Source of the DNA: Dichomitus squalens LYAD-421 SS1 | Taxonomy: Eukaryota; Basidiomycota; Agaricomycetes; Polyporales; Polyporaceae | DNA: 22,009 nucleotides | Direction of reading: 5' to 3' | NCBI RefSeq assembly: GCF_000275845.1 | Contig: NW_006766929.1 | Location: forward strand, 1 to 22,009 | Shown here: piece by piece, positions 21,238 to 22,009 of the stretch | Numbering within the stretch: position 1 is the first letter of the stretch | How the letters are laid out: every line of letters begins with the position of its first letter | Notes under the pieces: generated by a model | The model's database searches: none | What the model was told of the DNA's origin: nothing | The model's input: the letters and a program-made list of their open reading frames with translations, nothing else | Position numbers and translations under genes: made by a program

Positions 21238-21303
21238 TTAGGCTCTAACTGAGGATCTCTACGCACCACTGCTTATCTTATCTTAATCTGTCAACAAAAG
21301 AAC

Positions 21304-22009
21304 ATGTCCACCGCAGACGTTATCGGCCGCATTCGGATCGACCCGCTCACCGGAGTTGAGGACTGGGCATCCTGGAAGGTCCAAATGGAGGATCTTTTGT
21401 ATGGGCTAGGACTGTGGGACTATGTCACCGAGAACGGCAAGCCGAAGCCCGCGGTCGCGACGGCCCCGACGGAAGCGGAGAAGAAGCTCTTGGAGGAATG
21501 GGCAAAGAAGGATCGGAACGTGCTGATCGCCATCCGAATGCGGGTGAGCAAATCATTGGTTCATACGCTAACTCGTTGTAGTTCTAGTGCGGAGGCCTGG
21601 AATCGCCTCGTCAAGAATTACGAGCCGAAGGGAATTTTGCACGTCGTGCAAATTCGCCGAAAGCTACTACAAGCAAGATATTCGGATTCAGAAGACGTAG
21701 AAGTTTTCCTACAGGAAATGGTCCGCTTGCGCGAAACGCTCGCGACCATGGGACACGACCTCACGGACGAGGAGTTTTCGATCACACTACTGACGGCGTT
21801 GCCCGAGAGCTGGGACGCCATGGTGAGTTCGATCAACCACACCAAGGACCTCGCGGATGCGGACGAGATAGTGGCGCGCATCAGGCAGCACGCCAGCCGC
21901 ATCAACGACTCGGAAGTCGCGATGACCGCTCGCGCGAAGAAAAGGCGCGGACTGCCTCCCTGCTTTACGTGTGGCAAGCCCGGTTACGCTCGCGACTGCC
22001 CGAACCACG
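21304..22009 (+). CDS. Copia-type gag polyprotein, 5' part (235 codons seen)
   Basis: Open from ATG 21304 to the window end without a stop. Residues ~10-200 match the copia gag (UBN2) pattern: early WASWKVQMEDLLYGLGLWDY, then KKDRNVLIAI, AWNRLVKNYEPKG, MVRLRETLATMGHDL and LLTALPESWDAMVSSI. A basic stretch (ARAKKRR) precedes a CCHC-type zinc knuckle at 220-232. That knuckle has Cys220, Cys223 and Cys232, but Tyr228 stands where the His ligand belongs and the motif is one residue short, as if one codon was lost. Gag packages element RNA into particles; a damaged knuckle would weaken RNA binding. The frame is otherwise intact, so the copy is young or recently active. Confidence 0.85.
   Translation, partial: MSTADVIGRIRIDPLTGVEDWASWKVQMEDLLYGLGLWDYVTENGKPKPAVATAPTEAEKKLLEEWAKKDRNVLIAIRMRVSKSLVHTLTRCSSSAEAWNRLVKNYEPKGILHVVQIRRKLLQARYSDSEDVEVFLQEMVRLRETLATMGHDLTDEEFSITLLTALPESWDAMVSSINHTKDLADADEIVARIRQHASRINDSEVAMTARAKKRRGLPPCFTCGKPGYARDCPNH

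Larger units (their letters stand above)
21027..22009 (+). mobile_element. 5' end of a Ty1/copia LTR retrotransposon, cut by the window edge
   Basis: In order: a 196-bp LTR, a primer-binding site directly after it, an ~66-bp leader, and an uninterrupted gag frame to the window end. Protease, integrase, reverse transcriptase and the 3' LTR would lie to the right. CTAAG (21022-21026) is the candidate left copy of a 5-bp target duplication. Confidence 0.8.

Noticed and set aside
21541..21580. Possible intron in gag (GTGAGC...TTGTAG)
   Set aside because: The sequence reads straight through in frame with family-like residues (SKSLVHTLTRCSSSAEAW), and retroelement gag is normally unspliced.

Overview
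The window looks like nuclear DNA of a wood-decay basidiomycete, probably Agaricomycetes and possibly Polyporales. It is GC-rich, the protein genes are cut by many small introns of 48-85 nt, and it carries FunK1-type kinases, a basidiomycete-style P450 and a sedolisin protease. Exon models were built by hand from splice signals, reading frame and family motifs. For the P450, the protease and both kinases, all exons sum to an exact multiple of three.

Layout, left to right. 2-631 (-) is a fragment of a gag/ORF1-like retroelement protein with one in-frame stop. 1239-3388 (+) is a ten-exon cytochrome P450 of 518 aa. It converges on a thirteen-exon secreted sedolisin (S53) protease of 642 aa at 3617-6233 (-). 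After 1.3 kb without a recognisable gene comes a membrane-anchored coiled-coil protein at 7569-9721 (-), with a very regular Leu/Asn heptad zipper. 9933-11667 (-) holds coding-like pieces of an unidentified, apparently decayed gene. 11861-12232 is a 372-bp foldback element (MITE) with long inverted arms and TA at both ends. 12435-13800 (+) holds broken coding segments with a possible F-box. Two tandem FunK1 kinase paralogues follow (14427-17173 and 17787-20388, both +). The first lacks the catalytic Asp and Asn; the second keeps both. The right edge is the 5' end of a Ty1/copia retrotransposon: LTR, primer-binding site and an open gag running off the window.

The genes do not form an obvious pathway. 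The P450 (oxidation at the ER) and the protease (secreted) are typical wood-decay accessory genes. The kinases are a local duplication in which one copy has probably become a pseudokinase. The retroelement pieces, the MITE and the two decayed regions mark this as a transposon-rich accessory segment. I did not find a clearly new multi-gene system. The strongest unusual signals are the kinase/pseudokinase pair, the Asn-core coiled coil, the micro-exons in the P450 and protease, a possible GC-AG intron inside the P450 haem signature, and priming of the copia element by an internal part of initiator tRNA-Met.
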